A stretch of DNA of 64,000 nt from an uncultured Oscillospiraceae bacterium (GTDB taxonomy: Bacteria > Bacillota > Clostridia > Oscillospirales > Oscillospiraceae): the NCBI GenBank assembly GCA_947624985.1, contig CANQMO010000016.1:1-64000 (forward strand), read 5' to 3'. This document shows positions 43,425-51,594 of the stretch, one piece after another. The notes below the pieces were generated by a model. The model had not been told where the DNA came from, did no database searches, and saw only the letters and a list, made by a program, of their open reading frames with translations. Every line of letters begins with the position of its first letter. The stretch's first letter is position 1. The position numbers and the translations under genes were made by a program.

Positions 43425-45002
43425 ATGAGTGCATCGAAGGACAAGCGTATCCGCAAAGAGCAGATCGAGGCCGGGACCGACAAGCGTACCGCCGCCAAGG
43501 CCAAGGAGCAGGCCCAGCACCGCAAGACCGTCATCACCTATTCCGTCGTGGCGGTGGCGCTGGTGATTTTCTTCGCCTTTATCTTCATCTACAATTCCGC
43601 CTGGCCCAGTCAGCATATGACCGCCGTCACCATCAACGGTGAGGATTATACGGTGGCCCAGTTGAACTACTACTACTCCGCCAATTACATGACGTTCTAC
43701 AATAACTACAGCCAGTACATCAACTACGGCATGTTCTTCGACCCCCAGGAGAGCCTGGCCGATCAGGAATATGCCGAAGGCACCACCTGGCGGCAGTATT
43801 TCCTGGACTCCGCGGTGGACAACATGACCCAGATCCAGATGCTGTGCGAGAAGGCCCAGGAGGAGGGATTCACCCTGTCCGAGGAGCAGCAGGCCGCCTA
43901 TGACGAGGAGATAGAGGCCCTGCGCACCAACTGGGAGGACCTGAACTATGAGAATCTGCAACAGTATCTGAACCTGAACTACGGCAAGGGCGTCACCATC
44001 GAACTGGTGGAGCAGGAGCTGTACAGGACCCACCTGGCCGCCGCCTATTCCCAGAGCATTTACGACGGCTTTGAGTACTCCGACAGCGATCTGGACGACT
44101 ACTATGCCGAGCATGCCGATGAGCTGGACGTGATCGAATACGCCTACTATCCGCTGTCCAAGCCCACTGAGGCCGAGGAGCCCGCCGAGGACGAGGAAGC
44201 CGCCGAGGACGAGGAAGCCGCCGAGACGGAGGAAGCCGCCGAGACAGAAGAGCCCGCCGAGCCCGAAGAACCCGCCGTGGATATGCAGGCTCTGGCCGAG
44301 GCGGTGGACGGCACCGACGAGGATGCCTTTACCGACGCGCTGGCCGAGGCGGCGGACGGCGCCACGCCCACGGTCCAGTCCACTGTCGGCAGCAGTCTGA
44401 ACGCCGACTACTCCGCGTGGCTGCTGGACAGCGCCCGTCAGCCGGGCGACGCCACGTTCATCGACACGGATACCACCTCCTATGTGGTGATGTTCCTGAG
44501 CCGGGACACCAATGACTATCCCGCCGTGAGCTTCCGCCACATCCTGATCAACGCGGAGGACACGGATGGCGACGGCTCCTACAGCGAGGAGGAGATCAAG
44601 GCCGCCGCGGACGAGGCGCAGAGCGTGTACGACGAGTGGGAGGCCGGCGACGCCACCGAGGACTCCTTCGCGGAGATGGCCAATGAGCGCTCTGACGACA
44701 CCGGCTCCAATACCAATGGCGGGCTATATGAGAACGTGTCCAAGGGCCAGATGGTGGAGCCCATCAACGACTGGCTCTTTGAGGATGGCCGGCAGGCCGG
44801 CGACACCACCGTGGTCTCCTACGAGGGGTCTTACACCGGCACCCATGTGGTCTACTTCGCCGGCGCGGATGAGATGACCTATGCCTACCGCCAGGCCGAC
44901 AGCGCTCTGCGCTCCGACGCCTATGACTCATGGCTGGAGGAACAACTGGCCGGTTACGAGTCCACCACCGCCCATCTGCGCATGGCGGGCAAGAATCACT
45001 GA
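43425..45002 (+). CDS. Extracytoplasmic peptidyl-prolyl isomerase (SurA/PrsA/PpiC-like)
   Basis: 525 aa. A charged cytoplasmic N-terminus, one membrane segment (about 35-56), a SurA-N-like helical region, an acidic Glu/Ala/Pro linker (repeats of EEAAETEEAAETEE type, about 250-290), and a parvulin PpiC domain (FRHILINAED ... GGLYENVSKGQMVEPIN). Should help fold exported proteins on the outer face of the membrane. ATG 43425 follows AGAGGTG. The acidic linker resembles that of the binding protein at 7085. Confidence 0.92.
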   Translation: MSASKDKRIRKEQIEAGTDKRTAAKAKEQAQHRKTVITYSVVAVALVIFFAFIFIYNSAWPSQHMTAVTINGEDYTVAQLNYYYSANYMTFYNNYSQYINYGMFFDPQESLADQEYAEGTTWRQYFLDSAVDNMTQIQMLCEKAQEEGFTLSEEQQAAYDEEIEALRTNWEDLNYENLQQYLNLNYGKGVTIELVEQELYRTHLAAAYSQSIYDGFEYSDSDLDDYYAEHADELDVIEYAYYPLSKPTEAEEPAEDEEAAEDEEAAETEEAAETEEPAEPEEPAVDMQALAEAVDGTDEDAFTDALAEAADGATPTVQSTVGSSLNADYSAWLLDSARQPGDATFIDTDTTSYVVMFLSRDTNDYPAVSFRHILINAEDTDGDGSYSEEEIKAAADEAQSVYDEWEAGDATEDSFAEMANERSDDTGSNTNGGLYENVSKGQMVEPINDWLFEDGRQAGDTTVVSYEGSYTGTHVVYFAGADEMTYAYRQADSALRSDAYDSWLEEQLAGYESTTAHLRMAGKNH

Positions 45003-45017
45003 TAACCCGAAAACACG

Positions 45018-45055
45018 AACGCCCCTGCCGGCGGCAAAGCCGCGGCAGGGGCGTT
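45018..45055. terminator. Terminator at the prophage/host boundary
   Basis: AACGCCCCTGCCG / CGGCAGGGGCGTT, between the PpiC gene and the convergent phage endolysin gene. Confidence 0.75.
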
Positions 45056-45064
45056 TCATATGTC

Positions 45065-45895
45065 TTACCAGAGTTTGGTCAGGGCCGCGGCCCAGGTCTC
45101 GGCGCCCACGACGCCGTCCCACTTGGCGCTCTGGCCCGGGAAAAGCTGCTTTTGCAGCTTGATTACCGCCTGCCTGGTGGCGGGGCCGAAGCTGCCGTCA
45201 ACCTTGACCTGTCGGCCCGCGTCGTCCAGACAGCCCCGGGCAAAACAGATACGCTGGACGGTCTTCACCTGAGAGCCGGAGGACCCGCTCCGGAGCGCGG
45301 CCAGCTTCACTGTGACCTCCATCCCAGCGTCCGCCGGCGTCCCGGCCGCGCCGCCGTCCGTGACGGTCGGGGCCGACGGCGCGGCCTCGTTATACTGCGG
45401 ATGGCCGAATCCGGCCACATAGCTGTTGGAGAGGCTGTAGCTGGTCTGCTTCACCATGTCGGAGGCGTTGCCCTCCACGCAGGTGATGGTGCTGCCGCTG
45501 ACGCCCACCACGATACCTGTGTGGACCAGTTCGCCGTTCTGCTGGAAGAACACCTGATCCCCCACCCGGGGGGTGGTATCGTACCGGCCCAGTGCCTTGT
45601 AGTACCCGGCGCTGTAGGGGCACGCGGCCCCCAGCGTCCCGGTCTGGCACTCCACCAGCTGTCCCTCGGTCTTGCCGAAGGCCTTGAAGAAGCACCAGTC
45701 CACGAACACGTCGCACCAGGCGTAGCCGTTTTTGTTGCCGTTGTAGTACCCGGCGGCGTACAGGTCCCGGGCGTACTTGGTCCAGTTGCCGCTGCCGGCG
45801 TTGGCCGTGGCCAGGTCAAGGTTTGCGTTGGTGGCCTTCTCGTGGTAGCCCACCTCCGCCAGGGCGATGGACACTACCTGCGCTGCATTACTCAT
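45065..45895 (-). CDS. Phage endolysin: NlpC/CHAP-like domain plus peptidoglycan-binding domain
   Basis: 276 aa. Residues 1-150 form a Cys peptidase/amidase fold with catalytic Cys61 (YAWCDVFVDWCF) and His125 (GELVHTGIVVG); the C-terminal 75 residues are a PG_binding_1 domain (LRSGSSGSQVKTVQRI, DGSFGPATRQAVIKLQ). Last gene of the cassette, overlapping the holin gene by 8 bases, as expected for a lysis pair. Confidence 0.94.
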   Translation of the reverse strand: MSNAAQVVSIALAEVGYHEKATNANLDLATANAGSGNWTKYARDLYAAGYYNGNKNGYAWCDVFVDWCFFKAFGKTEGQLVECQTGTLGAACPYSAGYYKALGRYDTTPRVGDQVFFQQNGELVHTGIVVGVSGSTITCVEGNASDMVKQTSYSLSNSYVAGFGHPQYNEAAPSAPTVTDGGAAGTPADAGMEVTVKLAALRSGSSGSQVKTVQRICFARGCLDDAGRQVKVDGSFGPATRQAVIKLQKQLFPGQSAKWDGVVGAETWAAALTKLW

Positions 45896-46316
45896 GGTCC
45901 GTCCCCTCCTTTGCCTTATTCGTCAGCAGATCCACCGCGCCGCTGACCGCCGCGGGCAGAGGCAGACCCATTAGCCCGGCGTTTTCCACCACGGACAGAA
46001 GCTCGTTTGCCGCGAAGCCGATGATCACGCCGTCACGGATATACCGGCAGCCCAGCAGCATATCCAGCCGGCAGGCAATGAGCACGAACAGCAATATCAT
46101 GCCCTTCCGGCACAGCCCCTGGAAACCCGCCCGGGACTGGAGCGCGCCGCCCTCGGACTTGGCCGAGGCGTGGAACACTCCCGCCACCAGAACGCCGGAG
46201 ATATAGTCGACCGCCATCAGGATGATCAGCGTCACGATAGCGCCGTCCCATCCGCCGAACGCGGCGCTGATCACGCCGCCCACCGCGCCGATCCCGGCGC
46301 AAACAGTATCTTTCAT
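45888..46316 (-). CDS. Phage holin, toxin-secretion/phage-lysis holin family
   Basis: 142 aa with three or four hydrophobic segments and the family motifs TLIILMAVDYISGVLVAG and a central KSEGGALQSRAGFQGLCRK loop. It forms pores that release the endolysin. The ATG overlaps the stop of the preceding small ORF. Confidence 0.93.
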   Translation of the reverse strand: MKDTVCAGIGAVGGVISAAFGGWDGAIVTLIILMAVDYISGVLVAGVFHASAKSEGGALQSRAGFQGLCRKGMILLFVLIACRLDMLLGCRYIRDGVIIGFAANELLSVVENAGLMGLPLPAAVSGAVDLLTNKAKEGTDHE

Positions 46317-46525
46317 ATGTAAAGCCCCTTTCCAAAAAGCATTTTTTTAGGAGCGGCGCCTCTGTCCGCCCCAGCCGGTTCAAACACGCCGCAGCCCTCG
46401 CCCGGCGGGCATGGCCGTTTGTGTCCGGCGCGCAGGATATACACGCACGCCGTCAGAAGCTCGTCCCCGTCGCCCATATAGACGGGAACGGCGAACCGGC
46501 AGCGGCTGCACCGTCCGTTTTTCAT
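46313..46525 (-). CDS. Small Cys-rich phage protein, 70 aa
   Basis: MKNGRCSRCRFAVPVYMGDG start, with a CxxC pair and two later Cys (LLTACVY, CPPGEGCG), possibly a zinc ribbon. GGAAGGAGG precedes ATG 46525; the stop overlaps the holin start (ATGA). Function unknown; lies between tail-fibre accessory and lysis genes. Confidence 0.75.
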   Translation of the reverse strand: MKNGRCSRCRFAVPVYMGDGDELLTACVYILRAGHKRPCPPGEGCGVFEPAGADRGAAPKKMLFGKGLYI

Positions 46526-46662
46526 GGCTGTGCCTCCTTCCCTGTCCCGAGGATCTCCGCCGCTTCCTCCGCGGTGAGCCGTCCGGCCGCCGCCAGAAGC
46601 TCGATGCGCCGGCTGTCCCACAGGTCCGGGTAATATTTCTTTGCCATTTCCAAAACGCTCAC
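46522..46662 (-). CDS. XkdX-like phage protein, 46 aa
   Basis: Sequence VSVLEMAKKYYPDLWDSRRI then LTAEEAAEILG, the XkdX pattern (aromatic YYP..W and LTxEExxEI). GTG 46662 follows GGGAGGG by 8 bases and overlaps the preceding stop (GTGA). XkdX proteins lie at the distal tail end of the PBSX operon and related phages; precise role unknown. Confidence 0.8.
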   Translation of the reverse strand: MSVLEMAKKYYPDLWDSRRIELLAAAGRLTAEEAAEILGTGKEAQP

Positions 46663-47012
46663 AGATCTATCCCTCCCATCGCCGCGAGAAAGTCCACATC
46701 CGCCCGCAGACGGTCTATCTCGGTCGGAGGCGGAGCCGGGACCGCCGCCCGCTCCGCCTCCGTCTCCTGTTCCGTTCTGGGCACGGCCCGCTCGCCGTTC
46801 CACTTGAAAAGAGGTACGCCGTCCCGGTCATACAGCGCCGGATTCTCCTCCCCGTCCGGGAAAAGCCGGAACTGATACCCGCCCCGGTCCCTGACGCAGA
46901 CGGCGTCCGCCGTGTCCCTCTCCGGGCTCGCCCCGCTGCTCCAGCCGTCGGTGATAACCCCGTCCTCCCGGACCGTTATGTAATGCCTGTAGAAAAAAGC
47001 GTATCCGTCCAT
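46659..47012 (-). CDS. Phage tail-fibre accessory protein (XkdW-like)
   Basis: 117 aa. MDGYAFFYRHYITVREDG start; the C-terminus is a helix (PPTEIDRLRADVDFLAAM) like those of small tail-associated phage proteins beside XkdX. No firm domain. Placed directly behind the fibre gene and overlapping XkdX. Confidence 0.65.
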   Translation of the reverse strand: MDGYAFFYRHYITVREDGVITDGWSSGASPERDTADAVCVRDRGGYQFRLFPDGEENPALYDRDGVPLFKWNGERAVPRTEQETEAERAAVPAPPPTEIDRLRADVDFLAAMGGIDL

Positions 47013-47021
47013 ACGGTCCTC

Positions 47022-49199
47022 CTATAGTTCAGCGTCGAGAGTAATGTCCATCTCACACCATACGCCCGCCCCGATGTAAGACATGGTGATATTGGTGATG
47101 TTGATATTGACGCCCAATCCATCGCGCAGCAGATCCGCCGTGAGCCTCGGGCCCGTGCCTTCCAGAATGAGATAGCTGCCGCCGTAAAAGACCGTACCCT
47201 TTCTGACGGCGTTCACCACCGGCGCTATCCTCATTCTGCACGGGATAAAGGCGTGCGCCTGGTTCCATCCGCATGTGCCCGCGAAGTGGTTGAGGTCCAC
47301 ATGCATGTAATATCTCTGGCACTTTGCCAGCTCCGCTGCACGGTCCGGCGGCGGATCGTTGAGGACCCAGACGCCGTTCTCCTTTCTAGCGAGCGTCGAG
47401 CCCACGCCCATCTCCAGCTTGACCGCCATCAGCGTGACCGACACGCCCGTGGGGACCACGATACGGATGAACTGCGTCTCGCCGGAAAGATAGCATGCGG
47501 AGACGGTCACGCCGTTCGGCATGCTTAAAATTGGCGAGTTGACGCCTCCCATCAGCCCGCTTCCCGCATAGAACGCCCGGTCCCTCGTCAGGACCGAGAT
47601 CGTCGCGATCCTGTCCCGCATGGCCTCCGCCGGCCCTGTTTCCACCCGCTGGATGAACACGCCGCCGGAAAATGTGATACCGCCGACGCCGATCGACATC
47701 GTACCGCTCTGCGCATACAGCCTGTCGATGGTGTAGCCCGCGCCGGAATAGGTCATCCTTCCCCGTTGATTGATCGGGTCCACAAAGTACCAGTTGGTCA
47801 GCAGATTCGGCCGGCCCATCTGGCTGCCGCCGTGCTCGAATCCGCCGGTGACGCCCAGGGGCGCGTTGACACGAAAGCTGTTTGCGCCCCAGTCGAACAC
47901 GGGAATGCCCCGGCTGAGCGTGACGGTCTTCGTCACGTTCATCAGCTTATCCGCGACCGTGACCGTGATGGTATACGCGCTGGTATAGCTCATATCGGAC
48001 AGAGCCACCGTGGCGGACCAGGTGTTGCCGCTCATTTTTGGCGTCACTGTCACGGCCTCGCCGCCGCCGAGCCTGTATATGACCGTGAGCGTGTTGCTCA
48101 CCGCGCCGAAGGAGGCGTTGAAGTAATTCCCGGAGAGCGACAGCGTGGCGTCGCTGCCTGTGGGCTTGACCCGGGTGGCGGCGGCGTTGCAGGTAAGGCG
48201 CACATAGTTTACCAGCGTTTTGTTGACCGTAGCGCTGGCGGAATATCCCCGGCTGTCCGTGGTGCCGAACAGGAACGACCCGGTCTCCACGCTCCCAATG
48301 CTCCGCGTGGTGCCGGAGACCGCGGCGCCGGCGATGGATCTGCTCACGATGGAGGCGCTGCATTTTGCCGTGGCCGCGATGGTGCAGGCCGCGGTAGAGA
48401 AATAGCGGACCAGCTTGTTCTGATCGCCGGTGAGCGCCTTTGTGACGGCGTTGGAATCCACCACCGTCCCCGAAACGGCGGGCCCGCTGCTGCCGGGTGT
48501 CGTGACCGTCATGCTGCATGCGCTGGTACCGATATGGACGCCGCCGCTGTATGTCTCGCAGGTGATGGCCGCCGTACCGGCCCTGGCATTGGGGATCTGG
48601 GTATAAAACGAATCGGGCACCGTCCATCCGACGGATACCGCCGCGGTATTGACGGCGATGGTACCGCTGAGCCCGCCGAAGGTATAGCGCAGCGTGTGGG
48701 TAAAGGCGGAGGAGGCCCGGTTGATGGTGACGGTGCTCACACCGCCGATGTCGGCGGCGGAGGCGGACACGGAGGAGGTCCTGGGAATGGTGGGCAGCGT
48801 GGCATACTCTCTGACCTGCACATTGGCCCAGTGGGAGGTGGAAAGGCCTGTGTTCGGCTCAAAGTAGCCATATATGTACAGCTGTCTCGTTCCGTCGGTG
48901 TTATGTGCATAGTCCCGGGTAATGCTGTAATAGCAGTAGTCGAAGCCCACGGCCTTCGTCCGCATATCCCAGCCGCGGTTGCCGTTCCAGTTGGTCAGAT
49001 ACTGGGACGTGGTCACCAGATGTTCCCCGTCGATATCCGCGTTCATGCGGGCGTTGCTGTTGTAGCTTGCCGAGTCGTAGCCGATCTTCCGCACATGCCA
49101 CTGGACCGTCACGTTGGACGTATTGGCGGCGATATTCTGTGAATTTACCCACCAGGTGATGTAAAACTGATAGGCGCTGCTGATATTGGCAGAAGCCAT
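47022..49199 (-). CDS. DUF859-family phage minor structural protein (tail fibre / receptor binding)
   Basis: 725 aa. The N-terminal 190 residues match the DUF859 pattern (QFYITWWVNSQNIAANTSNV, YIYGYFEPNT); Ig-like beta repeats rich in Thr, Ser and Val follow; the C-terminal 300 residues end in a beta-rich tip. DUF859 proteins are distal tail components of streptococcal and related siphophages and probably contact the host surface. Good RBS GGAGG before ATG 49199. Confidence 0.85.
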   Translation of the reverse strand: MASANISSAYQFYITWWVNSQNIAANTSNVTVQWHVRKIGYDSASYNSNARMNADIDGEHLVTTSQYLTNWNGNRGWDMRTKAVGFDYCYYSITRDYAHNTDGTRQLYIYGYFEPNTGLSTSHWANVQVREYATLPTIPRTSSVSASAADIGGVSTVTINRASSAFTHTLRYTFGGLSGTIAVNTAAVSVGWTVPDSFYTQIPNARAGTAAITCETYSGGVHIGTSACSMTVTTPGSSGPAVSGTVVDSNAVTKALTGDQNKLVRYFSTAACTIAATAKCSASIVSRSIAGAAVSGTTRSIGSVETGSFLFGTTDSRGYSASATVNKTLVNYVRLTCNAAATRVKPTGSDATLSLSGNYFNASFGAVSNTLTVIYRLGGGEAVTVTPKMSGNTWSATVALSDMSYTSAYTITVTVADKLMNVTKTVTLSRGIPVFDWGANSFRVNAPLGVTGGFEHGGSQMGRPNLLTNWYFVDPINQRGRMTYSGAGYTIDRLYAQSGTMSIGVGGITFSGGVFIQRVETGPAEAMRDRIATISVLTRDRAFYAGSGLMGGVNSPILSMPNGVTVSACYLSGETQFIRIVVPTGVSVTLMAVKLEMGVGSTLARKENGVWVLNDPPPDRAAELAKCQRYYMHVDLNHFAGTCGWNQAHAFIPCRMRIAPVVNAVRKGTVFYGGSYLILEGTGPRLTADLLRDGLGVNINITNITMSYIGAGVWCEMDITLDAEL

Positions 49200-49213
49200 C
49201 GTGTGTCCTCCTT

Positions 49214-51217
49214 TTACCCGACGTAGAAGCAGGCGGTGCGCCGGCTATCCGTCCCGTCGGAGTAATCCTCGAACCGGGTGTATTCCCCCAGGCTGAGGAA
49301 GTTGTTGACCTGCACGTCCGTGGCCTCCACGCCGCTGGCGTCGGCCCGGAGCATGATCTCCTCGCTGTCGCCCACGGTGCGCCGGACATACATGCCTTTG
49401 TTGTCGATGGTGTTGTGGACGTCCTCGCCGGCCTTATGGATGTCCAGTCCGTTGGCGTCGAAGGTATAGCCGGAGGACGTGGTAACGTGGTCCACCTCCA
49501 CCTGGTCGAAGCGCAGTTCCAATCGGGAGGCCGTCTGCCGCAGCTCGGACAGCTGTCCCTGTACGCTTTCGACCTCGCCGCTGGCCGCGTCGATGGCCTT
49601 CTGCATATCGCTGACCGTGGCGGAGAGGCCGGCGGCCATAGCGGTCAGACCGCTGCTCTGCTCCTGCACCTGCTGGATCTGCTCTCCCAGCGTACCGCCC
49701 AGGTCGTCTATTTTCTGCTGCGTCTCGCCGGACAGAGCCTCCACGCTGCTGACGGCGGCGGTGATCCGCTCTCGGAGCACCTCCAGTCCGGCGGCCAGCT
49801 CCGGTAGGCCGTTCACCCGCTCCTGATCCAGCGTGCCGAACTTGACCCAGTCCGCGCTCAGTCCCTCGGCCTGGATGATACCCATCACCATCTCCCCGGT
49901 GACGGCAAAGCCGTAAGGATAGGTCTTTCCCCCGTCCATGGAAAGGCCGATGGCCGACCCCGTCAGCTTCATCACACAGCCGGAGTCCGCCAGCGCGGGC
50001 TTATCGTGCAGATAATACACGCCGGAGCCGTCCGGCAGGGTCTGGGCCGTGGCGAACAGTCCGCCGCTGTCCGCCAGGAGCTGGCCCAAATGCTCCACGG
50101 CCCGCTCTCTGGCGGTCCTCTCCCGCTCCGCCAATTCACGGGCCTGGATACGCGCCTTCACGTCGGAAGGCACATATTTGCTGCTGTTTCGCACGGCGCT
50201 CCGGGCGCTGTTGGCGAACGTAGTGTATCCGCCCACCGCAAAGTCCACGTCCGTGATGACCGTGAAGTACTGGTTCCCCTTCCTGTCGGTCACGGACGCC
50301 ATATCCATGAACTCGGCCATAGGCCAGGCCGTATGCTCCCCTTCAAATTTTCGGAAGCTGGCGCCGATGAGTCCTCTGCCCATCCGTTCCAGCGCCTGGG
50401 CCTCTTTCCCGGCGATGAGGGTGTTTTCCACCGCCAGCACATAGCCCTCCTCCCCGACGCGGACGGTGGAGGTCTCCAGGCCGTCCTCCGCCGGCACGGA
50501 CGTCTCCAGACCGGTGATGAGGATATCGTCCGTGCCCAGCTTCAGGCTGGACCAGTGGCGAAGGACGTGGGCCGGTTCCACCGCAAAGTCGTAATACAGT
50601 ATCCTCATCCGGCCGTCCCGGTCCACCCTGGCGTTGCCCCCGGCGATCATGGCGATATCGCCCAGCACCCGCCGGAAGGTGTATTCCCCCGCCGGCGGCG
50701 CGTTCACCACAAAATCCTCGTTGGGGAACGCGGACGTGGAATAGGGGATATCGCACTGGTCGCATATATCCCGGAACATACTGCCCAGCGTAGCCGGAAA
50801 GACCAGCTCGGTATGATAGCTCCTGTCCGTTTTGACCATATCGTCGCAGGCGGAAATGATGACCGTCTCGCCCCAGCTCTCCGGTTCCAGCACGGTGAAC
50901 GTTCCGAAGCGCAGCTTTTCCTCCGTCCCGTCGTCCAGGGTCAGGAGCAGCCAGAGCTTCACCCGGGCGCCAAAAAAGTCGTACCCGTCCAGGTGGCCGT
51001 CGTCGTTCATCAGTTCTACCGTGACCGTCCGGCAGATGGCCTCGCCCAGGGGCAGTTCGTCGCTCCCCGCGCCGTCCGTCACGCTGGTCCCGGTCAGGGT
51101 GAGATCCTCCTCCGTCAGGGTCAGCTTCTGCCCGTCCGTCAGTTCGATCTCACCGCCGCACCGAAAGTCCGTGCGCTCGTCCAGGGTCTTTTTGAATCGT
51201 TCGCTCACAATTATCAC
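49214..51217 (-). CDS. Phage tail-tip/baseplate hub protein
   Basis: 667 aa. The N-terminal 370 residues are hub-like beta domains (GEIELTDGQKLTLTEEDL, WGETVIISACDDMVKTD) of Tal/Gp44-type proteins; residues 490-600 are a predicted coiled coil (SGLTAMAAGLSATVSDMQKA). Attaches the tail to the fibre. GTG start overlaps the upstream stop (GTGA). Confidence 0.85.
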   Translation of the reverse strand: MIIVSERFKKTLDERTDFRCGGEIELTDGQKLTLTEEDLTLTGTSVTDGAGSDELPLGEAICRTVTVELMNDDGHLDGYDFFGARVKLWLLLTLDDGTEEKLRFGTFTVLEPESWGETVIISACDDMVKTDRSYHTELVFPATLGSMFRDICDQCDIPYSTSAFPNEDFVVNAPPAGEYTFRRVLGDIAMIAGGNARVDRDGRMRILYYDFAVEPAHVLRHWSSLKLGTDDILITGLETSVPAEDGLETSTVRVGEEGYVLAVENTLIAGKEAQALERMGRGLIGASFRKFEGEHTAWPMAEFMDMASVTDRKGNQYFTVITDVDFAVGGYTTFANSARSAVRNSSKYVPSDVKARIQARELAERERTARERAVEHLGQLLADSGGLFATAQTLPDGSGVYYLHDKPALADSGCVMKLTGSAIGLSMDGGKTYPYGFAVTGEMVMGIIQAEGLSADWVKFGTLDQERVNGLPELAAGLEVLRERITAAVSSVEALSGETQQKIDDLGGTLGEQIQQVQEQSSGLTAMAAGLSATVSDMQKAIDAASGEVESVQGQLSELRQTASRLELRFDQVEVDHVTTSSGYTFDANGLDIHKAGEDVHNTIDNKGMYVRRTVGDSEEIMLRADASGVEATDVQVNNFLSLGEYTRFEDYSDGTDSRRTACFYVG

Positions 51218-51591
51218 AGCGGGTCCACTCCGATCATACTGAAGGATAAACTTTCAAACCGCTCCTCCGCCTCGTTGAGCCGTCCGATGGCGAGAGAGCC
51301 CTTGCCCACATAGAACCGCCCGTCCCGCCACACGCCGTAGTAGGGCGAGAAATAGTGCAGCGTGAAGGGTCTGCCCTTGGCCACGATCTGTAGGATATCC
51401 CGCATATCCGTCAGGCTCACCCAGGTAGCCTCGTAGGAGAAGGCCTCCACCGTAAACATAGCGGAGGCGTGCAGAACGCCGCTCTGGACGCGGGTACTGT
51501 CCTCCGTATACGTCGTCTCAAAGTCATACCCCAGTCCTTCATCCGGCTGGAGTATGACCTTTTCGTTCATTCTGATATATTCCTGCGCCAT
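51214..51591 (-). CDS. DUF6711-family phage tail protein
   Basis: 125 aa, beta-rich (TVEAFSYEATWVSLTDMRDI, FTLHYFSPYYGVWRDGRFYVG). Proteins of this size and pattern lie between tape measure and tail-hub genes in Clostridia/Streptococcus siphophages and are distal-tail-like. Family name from memory. Confidence 0.7.
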   Translation of the reverse strand: MAQEYIRMNEKVILQPDEGLGYDFETTYTEDSTRVQSGVLHASAMFTVEAFSYEATWVSLTDMRDILQIVAKGRPFTLHYFSPYYGVWRDGRFYVGKGSLAIGRLNEAEERFESLSFSMIGVDPL

Positions 51592-51594
51592 GGC